Source: an uncultured Paracoccaceae bacterium (lineage in GTDB: Bacteria; Pseudomonadota; Alphaproteobacteria; Rhodobacterales; Rhodobacteraceae). From it: a stretch of 64,000 nucleotides of DNA. Below the pieces are notes generated by a model. It had not been told where the DNA came from. It saw only the letters and a program-made list of their open reading frames with translations, and did no database searches. The stretch lies in NCBI GenBank assembly GCA_947496605.1, contig CANMDF010000002.1, forward strand, positions 496,001 through 560,000, read 5' to 3'. Below are positions 46,162 to 55,094 of this stretch, piece by piece. The translations under genes and the position numbers were made by a program. Every line of letters starts with the position of its first letter. The first letter of the stretch is position 1.

Positions 46162-47090
46162 GCTTCTTCCAGCCGGTCCGTCGCTGGCGCGGGTGCGATG
46201 CTGAGTGCTGTGATCTGATCATAAACTGCGTCGGATAGTGTAAATGTCATAGCGGCAAGGGACGGCATCAGCTGTTCGGCTGACCGCGCAGATACGATGG
46301 GGTGCGGTGCGATCTTATGGCGTGCGGCCCAAGCTACAGCGAGTGTCGCAGGGCTGACGTCATGGGTCTTGGCAAGATCTGTTAATTGGGCCGCTGTGCG
46401 GTGCATCCAGTCTTGATCGTAGCGGGCTTGATAGCGCGGGTCTTCGGTCAGCCGCCCGGTGCCACCTGTTTGATATTTCCCAGTCAACAACCCGCCCCCC
46501 AACGGCGAGTATGGGACCACGGTGATGTTTTGATCGGCCGCCATCTCAAAAATCTCGACCTCAGCTTGTCGCTTGACGAGGCTATACATTGGTTGAATGA
46601 CATCGATCTTTGTGCCGCATGATTTGGCCACGGCCTGTGCCTTCATGACTTGCCATGCTGCATAGTTTGACACGCCAATATGCCGGATAAGGCCCTGCGA
46701 CTGCAGACCAGCAAGCGTATTGAACGTCTCGTCCAGTGGGGTGTCGTTGTCGAACCGATGCATGTAAAGCAGATCGACGGCGTCTTCGTTCATTCTGGTG
46801 CGTGAGATGTCAAAGTCCCTCAGGATATTTTCCCGCGAAGCCCCGTCGAGATAACCAACCTTTGTGGCCAGATAAATATCGTCACGATCCTGTTTGATAT
46901 AGCCGCCAAGAAGCGTCTCAGAGGCCCCTTCTGTATAAAGATAAGCCGTATCAAAATGATTGATACCGCCTTGTCGCGCCGCTTCAAACATAGCGGCACT
47001 TTCACGTGCGTCGGCTTTGCCGCCGAACTGCATGGCACCAAACGTGAGTTTTGAAAGCCGGGCGCCGTTGCGCGTTGTTAAATCAGTCAT
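46158..47090 (-). CDS. Aldo/keto reductase
   Basis: 310 residues with the AKR tetrad in place: D and Y in FDTAYLYTEG, K in LATKVGY and H in LLYMHRFD; the C-terminal NADPH site SARSAEQL is also present. Family members reduce aldehydes and ketones. It is the first gene of the three-gene coupled operon and divergent from the unknown gene at 47150. Confidence 0.92.
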   Translation of the reverse strand: MTDLTTRNGARLSKLTFGAMQFGGKADARESAAMFEAARQGGINHFDTAYLYTEGASETLLGGYIKQDRDDIYLATKVGYLDGASRENILRDFDISRTRMNEDAVDLLYMHRFDNDTPLDETFNTLAGLQSQGLIRHIGVSNYAAWQVMKAQAVAKSCGTKIDVIQPMYSLVKRQAEVEIFEMAADQNITVVPYSPLGGGLLTGKYQTGGTGRLTEDPRYQARYDQDWMHRTAAQLTDLAKTHDVSPATLAVAWAARHKIAPHPIVSARSAEQLMPSLAAMTFTLSDAVYDQITALSIAPAPATDRLEEA

Positions 47091-47149
47091 TTCAGAAGTT
47101 TGGCATGCCTATGCTATGATGGGAAGATATCTAGAAGGGGGAAGCGCAG

Positions 47150-47746
47150 ATGGGCCGCGAAGCCGTTGCTGTTTGTCATTGGGAAGGTGCCGTCGCCGAA
47201 GTGAAACTGCACCTTGATGCGCAATTCTTGCAGTTGCGCGGCGACCTGCGCGTTGACATTCCAAGGTCACAGATCAAGCAAGTCACATTGATTGAAGAAG
47301 GTGTGCAGGTTGCCACTGATGGGGCTACGTTGATCATGGAATTCGGGGCGGCCGATGCGACGCGTTGGCAGAAGGCGTTGTTGAAGACCCCACCGACATT
47401 GGCCCAGAAATTAGGTGTGTCAGTTGATAGCCCTGCATTTGTGCAAGGCATCCTTTCTGATGCGCCCCTGAAGGAAGCGTTGCTTGGTGCGACAGTTTCC
47501 AAGGTGCGAGATGCGGCAGTCTTGGTTGCCATCGTGATGGATGAGCCTGACCTGCAGGCAGGATCTGATTTGGCGCTCGCAAATGCTGATAAACACATCT
47601 GGATGGTGCACCGCAAAGGAAAGGCTGCGGCCGTCGGTGATACGATGATCCGCACCCATATGCGTGCGCTTGGTTTTATTGATAGTAAAACGAGCGCGGT
47701 TTCTGATCAGCTCACGACAACGCGATATCGGTTGCGTGCCAAATAA
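47150..47746 (+). CDS. Unknown 198-residue protein
   Basis: No signal peptide or membrane segment. The first 90 residues look like a beta-rich domain (VAVCHWEGAVAEVKLHLD, then IPRSQIKQVTLIEEGVQV). The second half, from about 110, has IVMDEPD...KHIWMVHRKG and ends with RTHMRALGFIDSKTSAVSDQ, which resembles the DUF3052 pattern only loosely. AGGGGG lies 8 nt before the ATG. I cannot assign a function. Confidence 0.7.
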   Translation: MGREAVAVCHWEGAVAEVKLHLDAQFLQLRGDLRVDIPRSQIKQVTLIEEGVQVATDGATLIMEFGAADATRWQKALLKTPPTLAQKLGVSVDSPAFVQGILSDAPLKEALLGATVSKVRDAAVLVAIVMDEPDLQAGSDLALANADKHIWMVHRKGKAAAVGDTMIRTHMRALGFIDSKTSAVSDQLTTTRYRLRAK

Positions 47747-47777
47747 CGGCTGACGGATTGACAGTCTGACCATTCAA

Positions 47778-48461
47778 ATGGCTACTACGCGTGAAACGAA
47801 GCAACCTGTGGCTCACGATACTGATGCTGTCCCAATTACGATGTCGTACCTGCGCCCGGTTCCTGGCATGACCGCGATGCCGATTGCAAAACCCGGTCAA
47901 GTCGTGGGGTTGCTGGGTGGGTCTTTTGATCCTCCGCATGCTGGGCATGTGCATATTTCCAAGGCCGCGTTGAAACGCTTTGGTCTAGATCGCCTTTGGT
48001 GGTTGGTTTCGCCGGGCAATCCTTTGAAGCAAAACGGGCCTGCCCCCATGGCAGACCGTATGCAGGCTGCGTGTGCGATGATGCGGCATCCGCGCGTGAC
48101 CGTGACAGGTATCGAAGCGCGGCTGGGCACGCGCTATACCGCCCAAACACTAGTTGCTTTGCGTCGGCGCTATCCGGGTGTGCGGTTTGTTTGGTTGATG
48201 GGCGCTGATAATTTGGCCCAGTTCCATCGTTGGCAAGATTGGCGTTGGATCATCGAAACCGTTCCAATTGGTGTTTTGGCGCGTCCTGGTGATCGTATTT
48301 CGGCGCGTATGTCGAAGACTGCCAAGGTCTATGCATCAGCGCGGTTGCCGGGGAAAGCGGCCCATATCTTGGGAAAAGCAGAGGCACCGGCATGGACATT
48401 TGTCAATTTGCCGATGTCAGACCAGTCATCGACCGAAATTCGCAATCGAGGTGAGTGGTGA
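47778..48461 (+). CDS. nadD: Nicotinate-nucleotide adenylyltransferase
   Basis: Up to 227 residues. The core begins [16 protein letters not shown] (nucleotidyltransferase HxGH site), and SDQSSTEIR near the end is the second conserved motif. NadD adenylates nicotinic acid mononucleotide in NAD synthesis. The start is uncertain: ATGs at 47778, 47841 and 47868 are in frame, none has a clear Shine-Dalgarno sequence, and a TTGACA at 47758-47763 could be the -35 box of a promoter that would exclude the first. Its stop overlaps the dacB start (TGATG). Confidence 0.93.
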   Translation: MATTRETKQPVAHDTDAVPITMSYLRPVPGMTAMPIAKPGQVVGLLGGSFDPPHAGHVHISKAALKRFGLDRLWWLVSPGNPLKQNGPAPMADRMQAACAMMRHPRVTVTGIEARLGTRYTAQTLVALRRRYPGVRFVWLMGADNLAQFHRWQDWRWIIETVPIGVLARPGDRISARMSKTAKVYASARLPGKAAHILGKAEAPAWTFVNLPMSDQSSTEIRNRGEW

Positions 48462-49927
48462 TGCGTCTTTCTCGTCGGGCTATGCTTGCTGGGGCTGTTT
48501 CAACGCTTGCCACTCGCGCGTTTGCAGAGGCTCCACTGACCTCGCCCCGGCCGCTGGCGCGGACGCCTGCGAAAGACGCTATTGCCAAGATGGTTTCTTC
48601 CAAAGGTTTTGCCGGACGGTTTGGCGTGGTTGTAACTGATCTGCGAACGGGTGAGATAATTGAAGATATCGACGGCGACATTGCGCAGCCGCCCGCGAGT
48701 GTCGCTAAGGCCTTTACGGCGCTCTACGCAATCGAATCTATGGGGGATGATCATACCTTTAAGACGCGTATATTTGCTGATGGACAGGTAATTGACGGTA
48801 TTTTAGATGGTAATTTGATCTTGTCTGGTGGTGGGGATCCTAATCTTGTGACTGATCAACTGGCCGAGCTTGCGCAACGCCTAAAAGATTCCGGGCTGCG
48901 CGAGGTGAAAGGTGAGTTCCTTGTTTGGGACAGTGCGCTGGTCAATCAAGACGAGATTGATGAAAGCCAATTTGACTACCTTGGCTATAATCCGACGATC
49001 ACGGGGCTGAACCTCAACTACAATCGCGTGCATTTCGAATGGAAGCTTGAGGGGCAAGAGTATGTCACGACCATGGATGCGCGAAGCGAGAATTATCGGC
49101 CTGAGGTGACCACTGCTCAGATATCGGTCGTCGACCGTCCGTCGCCTGTTTTCACATACAATGATGCGGGCGATGTGGATCAATGGACCGTTGCTGGGTC
49201 TGCACTGAATAAAGAGGGTTCGCGCTGGTTACCGGTGCGCCATCCAGCGCTTTATGCTGGTGAGGTTTTTGCGACCTTCGCCCGCAGTCAGGGGATCGTC
49301 CTGAAGAAGCCCAAGGAGACGCAAGCCATGCCGTCTGGCGTGCCACTGGCGAGCGTTGAAAGCGCACCGCTGCGCGAAATGATGCGCGGGATGTTGCGGT
49401 TCTCGACCAACCTGACGGCAGAGGCTGCAGGCATGGCGGCAACTGGCGCACGCGCGGGCGCCCCACGCGGTTTACGCACGTCTGCTTTGGGAATGTCGCG
49501 TTGGGCTGATGAACGGGCTGGAGGGATCGCAGCGTCCTTTGTTGATCATTCGGGTTTAGGAGATCAATCGCGGGTGTCGCCCGCCGATATGGTAAAGCTG
49601 TTGGGCGCACCCGGTGTGATGCCAACCCTGCAACCTATCATGCGTGATATTCGTCTGGTGGGTGAAGATCAGCAGGTGATCGATGATCCTGATGTTTCAG
49701 TGAAGGCCAAGACGGGGACGTTGAATTTCGTGTCATCGCTTGCGGGGTACGTGCGCACCAACAGTGGCCGCGATCTGGCGTTTGCGTTTTTTGCATCAGA
49801 CCTAGAAGCAAGAGAGGCTGGCAAGCTTTCAGGTGCGGAAAGCCCGCCGGGCGCACGTGGTTGGAACAGGCGCGCCCGTCGTTTGCAACAGGATATTCTA
49901 AAGCACTTGGCGTTCAGGCTAACCTAA
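48461..49927 (+). CDS. dacB: D-alanyl-D-alanine carboxypeptidase/endopeptidase (PBP4 type)
   Basis: 488 residues from the ATG at 48461. An RR-type signal peptide (SRRAMLAGAVSTLATRAFA) suggests export, perhaps by Tat. Active-site motifs: SVAK (SxxK) in QPPASVAKAFTAL, STN (SxN) in RFSTNLTAE and KTG in VKAKTGTLNF. The enzyme trims or cuts peptidoglycan peptides in the periplasm. It abuts terB: no intergenic base lies between its stop and the convergent gene's stop. Confidence 0.95.
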   Translation: MRLSRRAMLAGAVSTLATRAFAEAPLTSPRPLARTPAKDAIAKMVSSKGFAGRFGVVVTDLRTGEIIEDIDGDIAQPPASVAKAFTALYAIESMGDDHTFKTRIFADGQVIDGILDGNLILSGGGDPNLVTDQLAELAQRLKDSGLREVKGEFLVWDSALVNQDEIDESQFDYLGYNPTITGLNLNYNRVHFEWKLEGQEYVTTMDARSENYRPEVTTAQISVVDRPSPVFTYNDAGDVDQWTVAGSALNKEGSRWLPVRHPALYAGEVFATFARSQGIVLKKPKETQAMPSGVPLASVESAPLREMMRGMLRFSTNLTAEAAGMAATGARAGAPRGLRTSALGMSRWADERAGGIAASFVDHSGLGDQSRVSPADMVKLLGAPGVMPTLQPIMRDIRLVGEDQQVIDDPDVSVKAKTGTLNFVSSLAGYVRTNSGRDLAFAFFASDLEAREAGKLSGAESPPGARGWNRRARRLQQDILKHLAFRLT

Positions 49928-50347
49928 TTACAGGGTCATATGCCGTGCACGTGAGCCGCGTTCAATTGCTGCTGCATGCAAACGATCAAGGTCCAATTCA
50001 TCGCGAATCTCTTCCAGCATGCGCACTTCTGGCCCAACGATGCGCCCGTCCGCGGCCGCGACATCGCAGGAAAGCGCATATGCTGTCTCATAGAGGTGCT
50101 CTGGAAGCGCGTCGCGGATGAGGCCAAAGAGTGCCTCCAGACCGTCTTCTTGCTCGAAAAGCTCAAATACCATCTTTGACATACGCGGCAAGCGTTCTGG
50201 GTCGTAGCCGTCAAAAACAGGCAAGTTATTGATCGCATTACTCATTTTCACAAGCTCAGCCGTGCGGATGTTCTCATCCGATGCGGAAACCGCGATCATC
50301 ATGGCGGCAAGCGCATCTTGCGCGGTCATTGGGGCATCTTCGAGCAT
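49928..50347 (-). CDS. TerB family tellurite resistance-like protein
   Basis: 139 residues from the third of three tandem ATGs (50353, 50350, 50347), which sits 7 nt after AAAGGA. All-helical TerB domain: TAQDALAAMMIAVSASDENI with the acidic metal-binding pattern, and a mirrored second half VAAADGRIVGPEVRMLEEI. TerB binds divalent cations; the role outside ter operons is unclear, and no other ter gene is nearby. A longer open reading to 50605 runs into lysK and is not used. Confidence 0.85.
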   Translation of the reverse strand: MLEDAPMTAQDALAAMMIAVSASDENIRTAELVKMSNAINNLPVFDGYDPERLPRMSKMVFELFEQEDGLEALFGLIRDALPEHLYETAYALSCDVAAADGRIVGPEVRMLEEIRDELDLDRLHAAAIERGSRARHMTL

Positions 50348-50458
50348 CATCATATCCTTTGCGTTCGGATCTACATTTATTGACGCCTTGCCTGTCTCGC
50401 AATAGGGAGTGCGCGTTGCGGTGATCACAATGACACCCCCAAATGAAGCGAGAGAACC

Positions 50459-52027
50459 ATGAGCAGTATGCGTGAAGCAGCGATGACGTCGAAGGCTTGG
50501 CCCTTTGTAGAAGCACGCGCATTGCTCAAACGGTATGAAAACAAGGTGCCTGAGAAAGGCTATGTCTTGTTTGAAACAGGGTATGGCCCCTCCGGTCTGC
50601 CCCATATTGGCACATTCGGAGAGGTTTTGCGCACCACAATGATCCGCCGGGCGTTTGAGGTGATTTCGGATATTCCCACCAAGCTGGTGTGTTTTTCCGA
50701 CGATCTAGACGGCATGCGCAAGGTTCCCGGCAATGTCCCGCAGCAAGAAATGCTGGCCGAGCATATGCATAAGCCGCTGACGACGGTGCCTGATCCGTTT
50801 GGCACACATGAGAGCTTTGGCCACCATAACAATGCGATGCTGCGCCGGTTCTTGGATACTTTTGGGTTTGAGTATGAATTTTATTCGGCCCGCGAGTTTT
50901 ATAAGTCTGGGCAGTTTGATGAGGTTTTGCTACGCGCCGCTGCCCGTTATGACGACATCATGGCGGTGATGCTCAAGTCTTTGCGTGAAGAACGTCAAGG
51001 CACTTATTCAATCTTCCTGCCGATCCATCCTGAGACCGGTCGCGTGCTTTATGTGCCGATGAAAAACGTAGATGGTGAGAAAGGCGAGATCACTTTTGAT
51101 GATCCTGATGGCCGCGAATGGACGCTGCCTGTCACCGGCGGCAATGTGAAATTGCAGTGGAAGCCGGATTTTGGCGCACGTTGGGCTGCGTTGGACGTTG
51201 ATTTTGAGATGTACGGTAAGGAACACGCCACCAACACCGCGATCTATGACCGTATTTGCGAGATTTTGGGCGGCAAGAAGCCGAACCACTTTTCGTATGA
51301 ACTGTTCTTGGATGAGAACGGGCAGAAGATTTCAAAGTCCTCTGGCAATGGCATTTCGATTGATGAATGGCTGACATATGCCTCGACCGAAAGCCTGAGC
51401 TATTTCATGTATCTCAAGCCCAAAACAGCCAAACGGATGCATTTTGATGTGATCCCAAAGGCTGTGGACGAGTATCATCAACAGTTGCGCGCTTATGCGA
51501 ATCAGGATGATGCAGGCCGTGCTAACAACCCAGTTTTCCATATACACGGTCATAATGTGCCTGCGTCCGATATGGTTGTGCCTTTTGCAATGCTTCTCAA
51601 TCTTGCTTCGGTTTCAGGGGCAGAGGACAAAGAGACACTTTGGGGCTTTATCCAGCGTTACGCACCTGATGCCTCTGCTGAAAAGAACCCGCAAATGGAT
51701 CAGGCTGCGGGATTCGCCGTGCGCTACTACAATGACTTTGTGAAGCCGACAAAGGTCTACCGTGCGCCATCAGATCAAGAGCGTGCGGCACTGACCGACC
51801 TTGTTGGGAGACTAAAGGTTTGGGACGGCGGATTGGACGCAGAAGAGTTGCAAACCATGGTCTTTGCGGTTGGCAAAGAGCATGGGTTTGATCCGTTGCG
51901 TGCGTGGTTCACAGCGCTTTATGAAGTGTTGCTGGGCGCATCGCAGGGTCCACGTTTCGGCGGTTTCATCGCGCTTTATGGCATTGATGAAACCATCGCG
52001 TTGATCGAACAGCAGTTGGCTGTGTAA
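50459..52027 (+). CDS. lysK: Class I lysyl-tRNA synthetase
   Basis: 522 residues. Class I marks: SGLPHIGTF (HIGH) near 43-51 and [11 protein letters not shown] (KMSKS), plus a helical C-terminal anticodon domain. Most bacteria use class II LysRS; the class I form is typical of archaea, spirochaetes and many alphaproteobacteria. ATGs also occur at 50468 and 50483, so a start a few codons in is possible. Confidence 0.96.
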   Translation: MSSMREAAMTSKAWPFVEARALLKRYENKVPEKGYVLFETGYGPSGLPHIGTFGEVLRTTMIRRAFEVISDIPTKLVCFSDDLDGMRKVPGNVPQQEMLAEHMHKPLTTVPDPFGTHESFGHHNNAMLRRFLDTFGFEYEFYSAREFYKSGQFDEVLLRAAARYDDIMAVMLKSLREERQGTYSIFLPIHPETGRVLYVPMKNVDGEKGEITFDDPDGREWTLPVTGGNVKLQWKPDFGARWAALDVDFEMYGKEHATNTAIYDRICEILGGKKPNHFSYELFLDENGQKISKSSGNGISIDEWLTYASTESLSYFMYLKPKTAKRMHFDVIPKAVDEYHQQLRAYANQDDAGRANNPVFHIHGHNVPASDMVVPFAMLLNLASVSGAEDKETLWGFIQRYAPDASAEKNPQMDQAAGFAVRYYNDFVKPTKVYRAPSDQERAALTDLVGRLKVWDGGLDAEELQTMVFAVGKEHGFDPLRAWFTALYEVLLGASQGPRFGGFIALYGIDETIALIEQQLAV

Positions 52028-52108
52028 GCGTTTTCGCAAAAAGAATTCAAACTGATCGGGCTTTCTACCCGTATCCATTACGATGGATATGATTGGGAGG
52101 CAGTGATT

Positions 52109-52510
52109 ATGCGGATTCTAGCGGCGGTACTTGGCTTTTGGATGGCAGCAACATCCGTGTTTGCGCAGGATGCAGATGCGATCGAAGGTGTGATTGGCAA
52201 TCAATTACAAGCATTCAACGATCGCGATGTCTCAGAGGCGTGGCAATATGCCAGTCCCAACATCAAACGCCTGTTTGGGAGTTCAGACAACTTCGGCATG
52301 ATGGTGCAGCAAGGCTATCCCATGGTGTGGGACAATGCCGATGTGCGGTTCTTGGAACTGCGTGATGTGCGCGGCAATTTGTGGCAAAAGGTCATGGTGC
52401 GTGATGCGCAAGGCGGGCTGCATATTCTGGACTATCAAATGATTGAAACAACCGAGGGCTGGCAAATCAACGGCGTGCAGTTACTACCTACGCCCGATGT
52501 CGGTGCCTAG
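52109..52510 (+). CDS. Secreted DUF4864 protein
   Basis: 133 residues from the ATG at 52109 with GGGAGG 8 nt upstream. Signal peptide MRILAAVLGFWMAATSVFA, cleaved before QD. The body is a small NTF2-like alpha+beta domain (IGNQLQAFNDRDVSEAWQY, then DYQMIETTEGWQING). Function unknown. A short hairpin (52072-52089) lies just before its ribosome-binding site. Confidence 0.85.
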   Translation: MRILAAVLGFWMAATSVFAQDADAIEGVIGNQLQAFNDRDVSEAWQYASPNIKRLFGSSDNFGMMVQQGYPMVWDNADVRFLELRDVRGNLWQKVMVRDAQGGLHILDYQMIETTEGWQINGVQLLPTPDVGA

Positions 52511-52581
52511 CCTGTTGCGCCGCCGACCGTGACGGTGCTGTCACCGCACATTTAGCACATGAGACTAGCCCTTAGGCAGGT

Positions 52582-52615
52582 GGCCCAGTTTTGCGCTGGG
52601 CCTTTTGCGTTTTTC
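52582..52615 (+). terminator. Rho-independent terminator after the DUF4864 gene
   Basis: GGCCCAG (52582-52588) and CTGGGCC (52596-52602) form a 7-bp stem with a 7-nt loop, followed by TTTTGCGTTTTT. It lies in the 126-nt gap before the beta-helix gene and shows that reading this gene from an upstream ATG at 52559 is wrong. Confidence 0.8.
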
Positions 52616-52636
52616 CAAGCCAAAGGGGCTCTTTTC

Positions 52637-54928
52637 ATGAACAAAGCTATTACTGACGGGATCGTTTTTGACCCATTGCCGTTTGCAGCAGGCCTTTCTC
52701 TGTGGTCCAGCACGGATGGCCGGCCGGGCTCGGATACTTATGCGGGCAGCGGGTCTGGTGTCTTTGTGTCTGCTGATCAGGATTTCGCGGGTTGTCTGGA
52801 ATTGCTAAAGGTCGATGCCACGGCCCGTGTCCGCTATAAAGGTGAAACCCCCATCTTTCCCGGTTGTTTCTTGCAGATCAAAGCGCGGGTCAAGGCCGTC
52901 GCCGGGGCACTGCCAGCGGTCAGTATTGCAGGGTGGGCCGGTGCCGGCGGGGGGCCTGAATTGACGGGTGTGACCGCTGTAGGTCCGTCCGTCCAGTTGA
53001 CCACTTACGGTGAAGTGGTTGAAGTGACAGCGATCGTCGCGACGGCGAGCCGCAGCGGTGTGGATATGGATTGGAATGGCGCAGAGTACGGTCATTTCGG
53101 GATCGATCTGACAGGCCCGACGGGTGGTGTCGTCCGCTTGGATGACATCTCAATTACCGATGTGACGTCGGCCTTTGCGAATGATCTGATGGGTCTTGTT
53201 GACGTGCGCGATTATGGCGCGAAGGGTGATGGTGTCACGGATGACAGTGACGCATTCAAGGCCGCCGATGATGCGGCTGCTGGTCGCACAGTAATGGTCC
53301 CCGAGGGTGACTATTTGCTTGGAAGCAATGTGACCATGGATAATCCGGTAAGGTTTGAAGGTCGTATCGTGCAGGCCCCTGAATTTCGTTTCATCCTACA
53401 ACAGGACTATGACTACGACAGCTATCTGGCTGCCTTTCAGGACGAAGAGCTGGCATTCAAAAAGGCTTATCAAGCGCTTATCAATTTTGCTGATCACGAT
53501 TCTCTTGATTTATGTGGGCGCCGCGTTCTGTTGACCGAGCCGGTTGATATGCAAGCGGCAGACCCTAGCCGCACCCGTTTTGAAACGCGTCGCGTGATCC
53601 GCAATGGTCAGTTTCAACCCGCCGATGGCGCCGCTTGGGACACGGTCGAAGTAACCTCGACGGCCACCTATTCCGCAGGTGACGACAAGCGGCTGACCAA
53701 TGTGGCGAACATTGCGTCAATCGCAGTGGGTTCACTCGTGGAAGGCAATGGCGTAGGGCGCGAGATCTATGTGACCTCAGTCAATGAAAGCGCCCAGACC
53801 CTTGAGCTAAGCATGCCATTATTTGACGCAGAAGGCACACAGAGTTTCACCTTTTCGCGGTTTCAATACATGTTGGATTTCTCGGGCTATGAGAAGCTAA
53901 GTCAATTCATTCTGGACGATATTGAGTTTCAGGGCCGCGGTGTTGCAAGCTGCATCATGATGGCCGCTGACGGTTTCACGTTTCATGTCCGTGACTGCTT
54001 TATCAACAACCCCAAAGACCGTGGCATCACCTCTCCGGGCCGGGGTTGTCAGGGGATGATGATCGATCGGTGTCAATTGATCTCAGATGAACAAGACGTC
54101 CCAGCCAACAATCGGGTCAGTGTCGGCTTCAACGCGAATGCCAACGACGTCAAGATCCGCAACAACCGCACAAGTAAGTTCAAGCATTTCTGTGTTTTGG
54201 CTGGGTCTGGCAATCTGATTGTTGGGAACCACTGGTTTCACGGAGACGATGAGATCAATGGCGTCAGACTTGGTGGTATCGTCCTGACACTGCCGAACCC
54301 TAAAAGCATCTTCACCGGCAACTATTGTGACAACAACTTCATCGAATGGACCAACGAGCATGATGCCACACCTGCATTAGGCACACAGTTCTCTTTCGGT
54401 GGCCTGACAATCACCGGGAATATGTTCACGACAAATGACGTGGCTGATTGGTTCACCTTTATTGTCATCAAGCCTTATGGCCCTGGCCATTTCATTAACG
54501 GGTTCTCTGTCACGGGCAATGTGTTCCGGTCATTGAATGGCGCCATTGACCGTGTGGAAAGGGTGGACACAACCTTTGCAGATTTGGACTATAGCCGGAC
54601 ACGCAGTTTTGAATTCTCCGGTAACACCTTCCACAATGTGAATGAGCCGGTCTCTAATCCCGCTGCGCGCACACATGTTCAGGCGACAGAGGCCACGACT
54701 TGGGTTATGCAAACGGGCAATTCGCTTCCGTTTGATGGGCGCGCGCTGACAGTGGAAAGCGTGATGCCCGCGGGTCGCATTACAAACAGCGGCGGTAGTC
54801 GTGTCTATGATTTACCATGGTCGGAGGGTGAACAGGGCAGTGACCAACGTGATGTGCATTTGAATTGGAGCCAACCTGTAAAAGGCCAAATGCGCTATGC
54901 TGTTCGGATGGATCAGCCAGGGCTATAA
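52637..54928 (+). CDS. Right-handed beta-helix protein (pectate lyase 3/GH28-related)
   Basis: 763 residues from the ATG at 52637 (MNKAITDGIVF). Residues 1-185 form a beta-rich domain with no name known to me; at about 188-204 the classic VRDYGAKGDGVTDDSDAF opens a Pectate_lyase_3-type beta-helix that runs to about 700 with repeated asparagine-rich turns such as NRTSKFKH and FTGNYCDNNF. This fold serves polysaccharide lyases and phage tailspikes. There is no signal peptide and no phage gene nearby, so how it leaves the cell and what it acts on are unknown. It stands alone between two terminator-like hairpins. Confidence 0.82.
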   Translation: MNKAITDGIVFDPLPFAAGLSLWSSTDGRPGSDTYAGSGSGVFVSADQDFAGCLELLKVDATARVRYKGETPIFPGCFLQIKARVKAVAGALPAVSIAGWAGAGGGPELTGVTAVGPSVQLTTYGEVVEVTAIVATASRSGVDMDWNGAEYGHFGIDLTGPTGGVVRLDDISITDVTSAFANDLMGLVDVRDYGAKGDGVTDDSDAFKAADDAAAGRTVMVPEGDYLLGSNVTMDNPVRFEGRIVQAPEFRFILQQDYDYDSYLAAFQDEELAFKKAYQALINFADHDSLDLCGRRVLLTEPVDMQAADPSRTRFETRRVIRNGQFQPADGAAWDTVEVTSTATYSAGDDKRLTNVANIASIAVGSLVEGNGVGREIYVTSVNESAQTLELSMPLFDAEGTQSFTFSRFQYMLDFSGYEKLSQFILDDIEFQGRGVASCIMMAADGFTFHVRDCFINNPKDRGITSPGRGCQGMMIDRCQLISDEQDVPANNRVSVGFNANANDVKIRNNRTSKFKHFCVLAGSGNLIVGNHWFHGDDEINGVRLGGIVLTLPNPKSIFTGNYCDNNFIEWTNEHDATPALGTQFSFGGLTITGNMFTTNDVADWFTFIVIKPYGPGHFINGFSVTGNVFRSLNGAIDRVERVDTTFADLDYSRTRSFEFSGNTFHNVNEPVSNPAARTHVQATEATTWVMQTGNSLPFDGRALTVESVMPAGRITNSGGSRVYDLPWSEGEQGSDQRDVHLNWSQPVKGQMRYAVRMDQPGL

Positions 54929-54944
54929 GGGTTCATGGAAATAT

Positions 54945-54970
54945 GAGAGGCGTCGATTCGGCGCCTCTTA
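54945..54970 (+). terminator. Weak hairpin after the beta-helix gene
   Basis: AGAGGCG (54946-54952) pairs with CGCCTCT (54962-54968) over a 9-nt loop, 17 nt after the stop codon. Only TTA follows, so termination strength is doubtful. Confidence 0.4.
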
Positions 54971-55013
54971 GCTATGGAAGCCCGGTGTTTTCTAAAGAGT
55001 TCAACGGTTTATG

Positions 55014-55042
55014 CTGCATTGCAGAAAAATGCTGCGCTGCCG
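55014..55042 (+). promoter_or_regulatory. Candidate PhaR-type operator
   Basis: CTGCATTGCAG at 55014-55024 fits the pattern CTGC-N3-G(A/C)AG that I recall for the Rhodobacter PhaR repressor of phasin genes. A second, one-mismatch copy, CTGCGCTGCCG, begins at 55032. They lie 53-81 nt before the start of the basic repeat protein. Confidence 0.4.
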
Positions 55043-55094
55043 CAAAAATTGCGCTAACCTTAGGCAAGATCCAAACGTAGCCAAGGGAAACGCC

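Noticed and set aside
50348-50605. N-terminal extension of the TerB protein by 86 residues
   Set aside because: It would overlap the lysK start and promoter; the TerB domain begins after the ATG at 50347, which has AAAGGA at the right distance.
52072-52089. Hairpin TATCCAT-TACG-ATGGATA before the DUF4864 gene
   Set aside because: Only seven A/T-rich pairs and no T-run; too weak to call a terminator or switch.
52559-52636. Longer start of the beta-helix protein
   Set aside because: The stretch contains a rho-independent terminator, so it is not coding; the ATG at 52637 starts the conserved part.
52637-54928. Prophage tailspike
   Set aside because: No integrase, capsid, tail or lysis gene lies nearby and the flanks are core genes; the fold alone does not show a phage.
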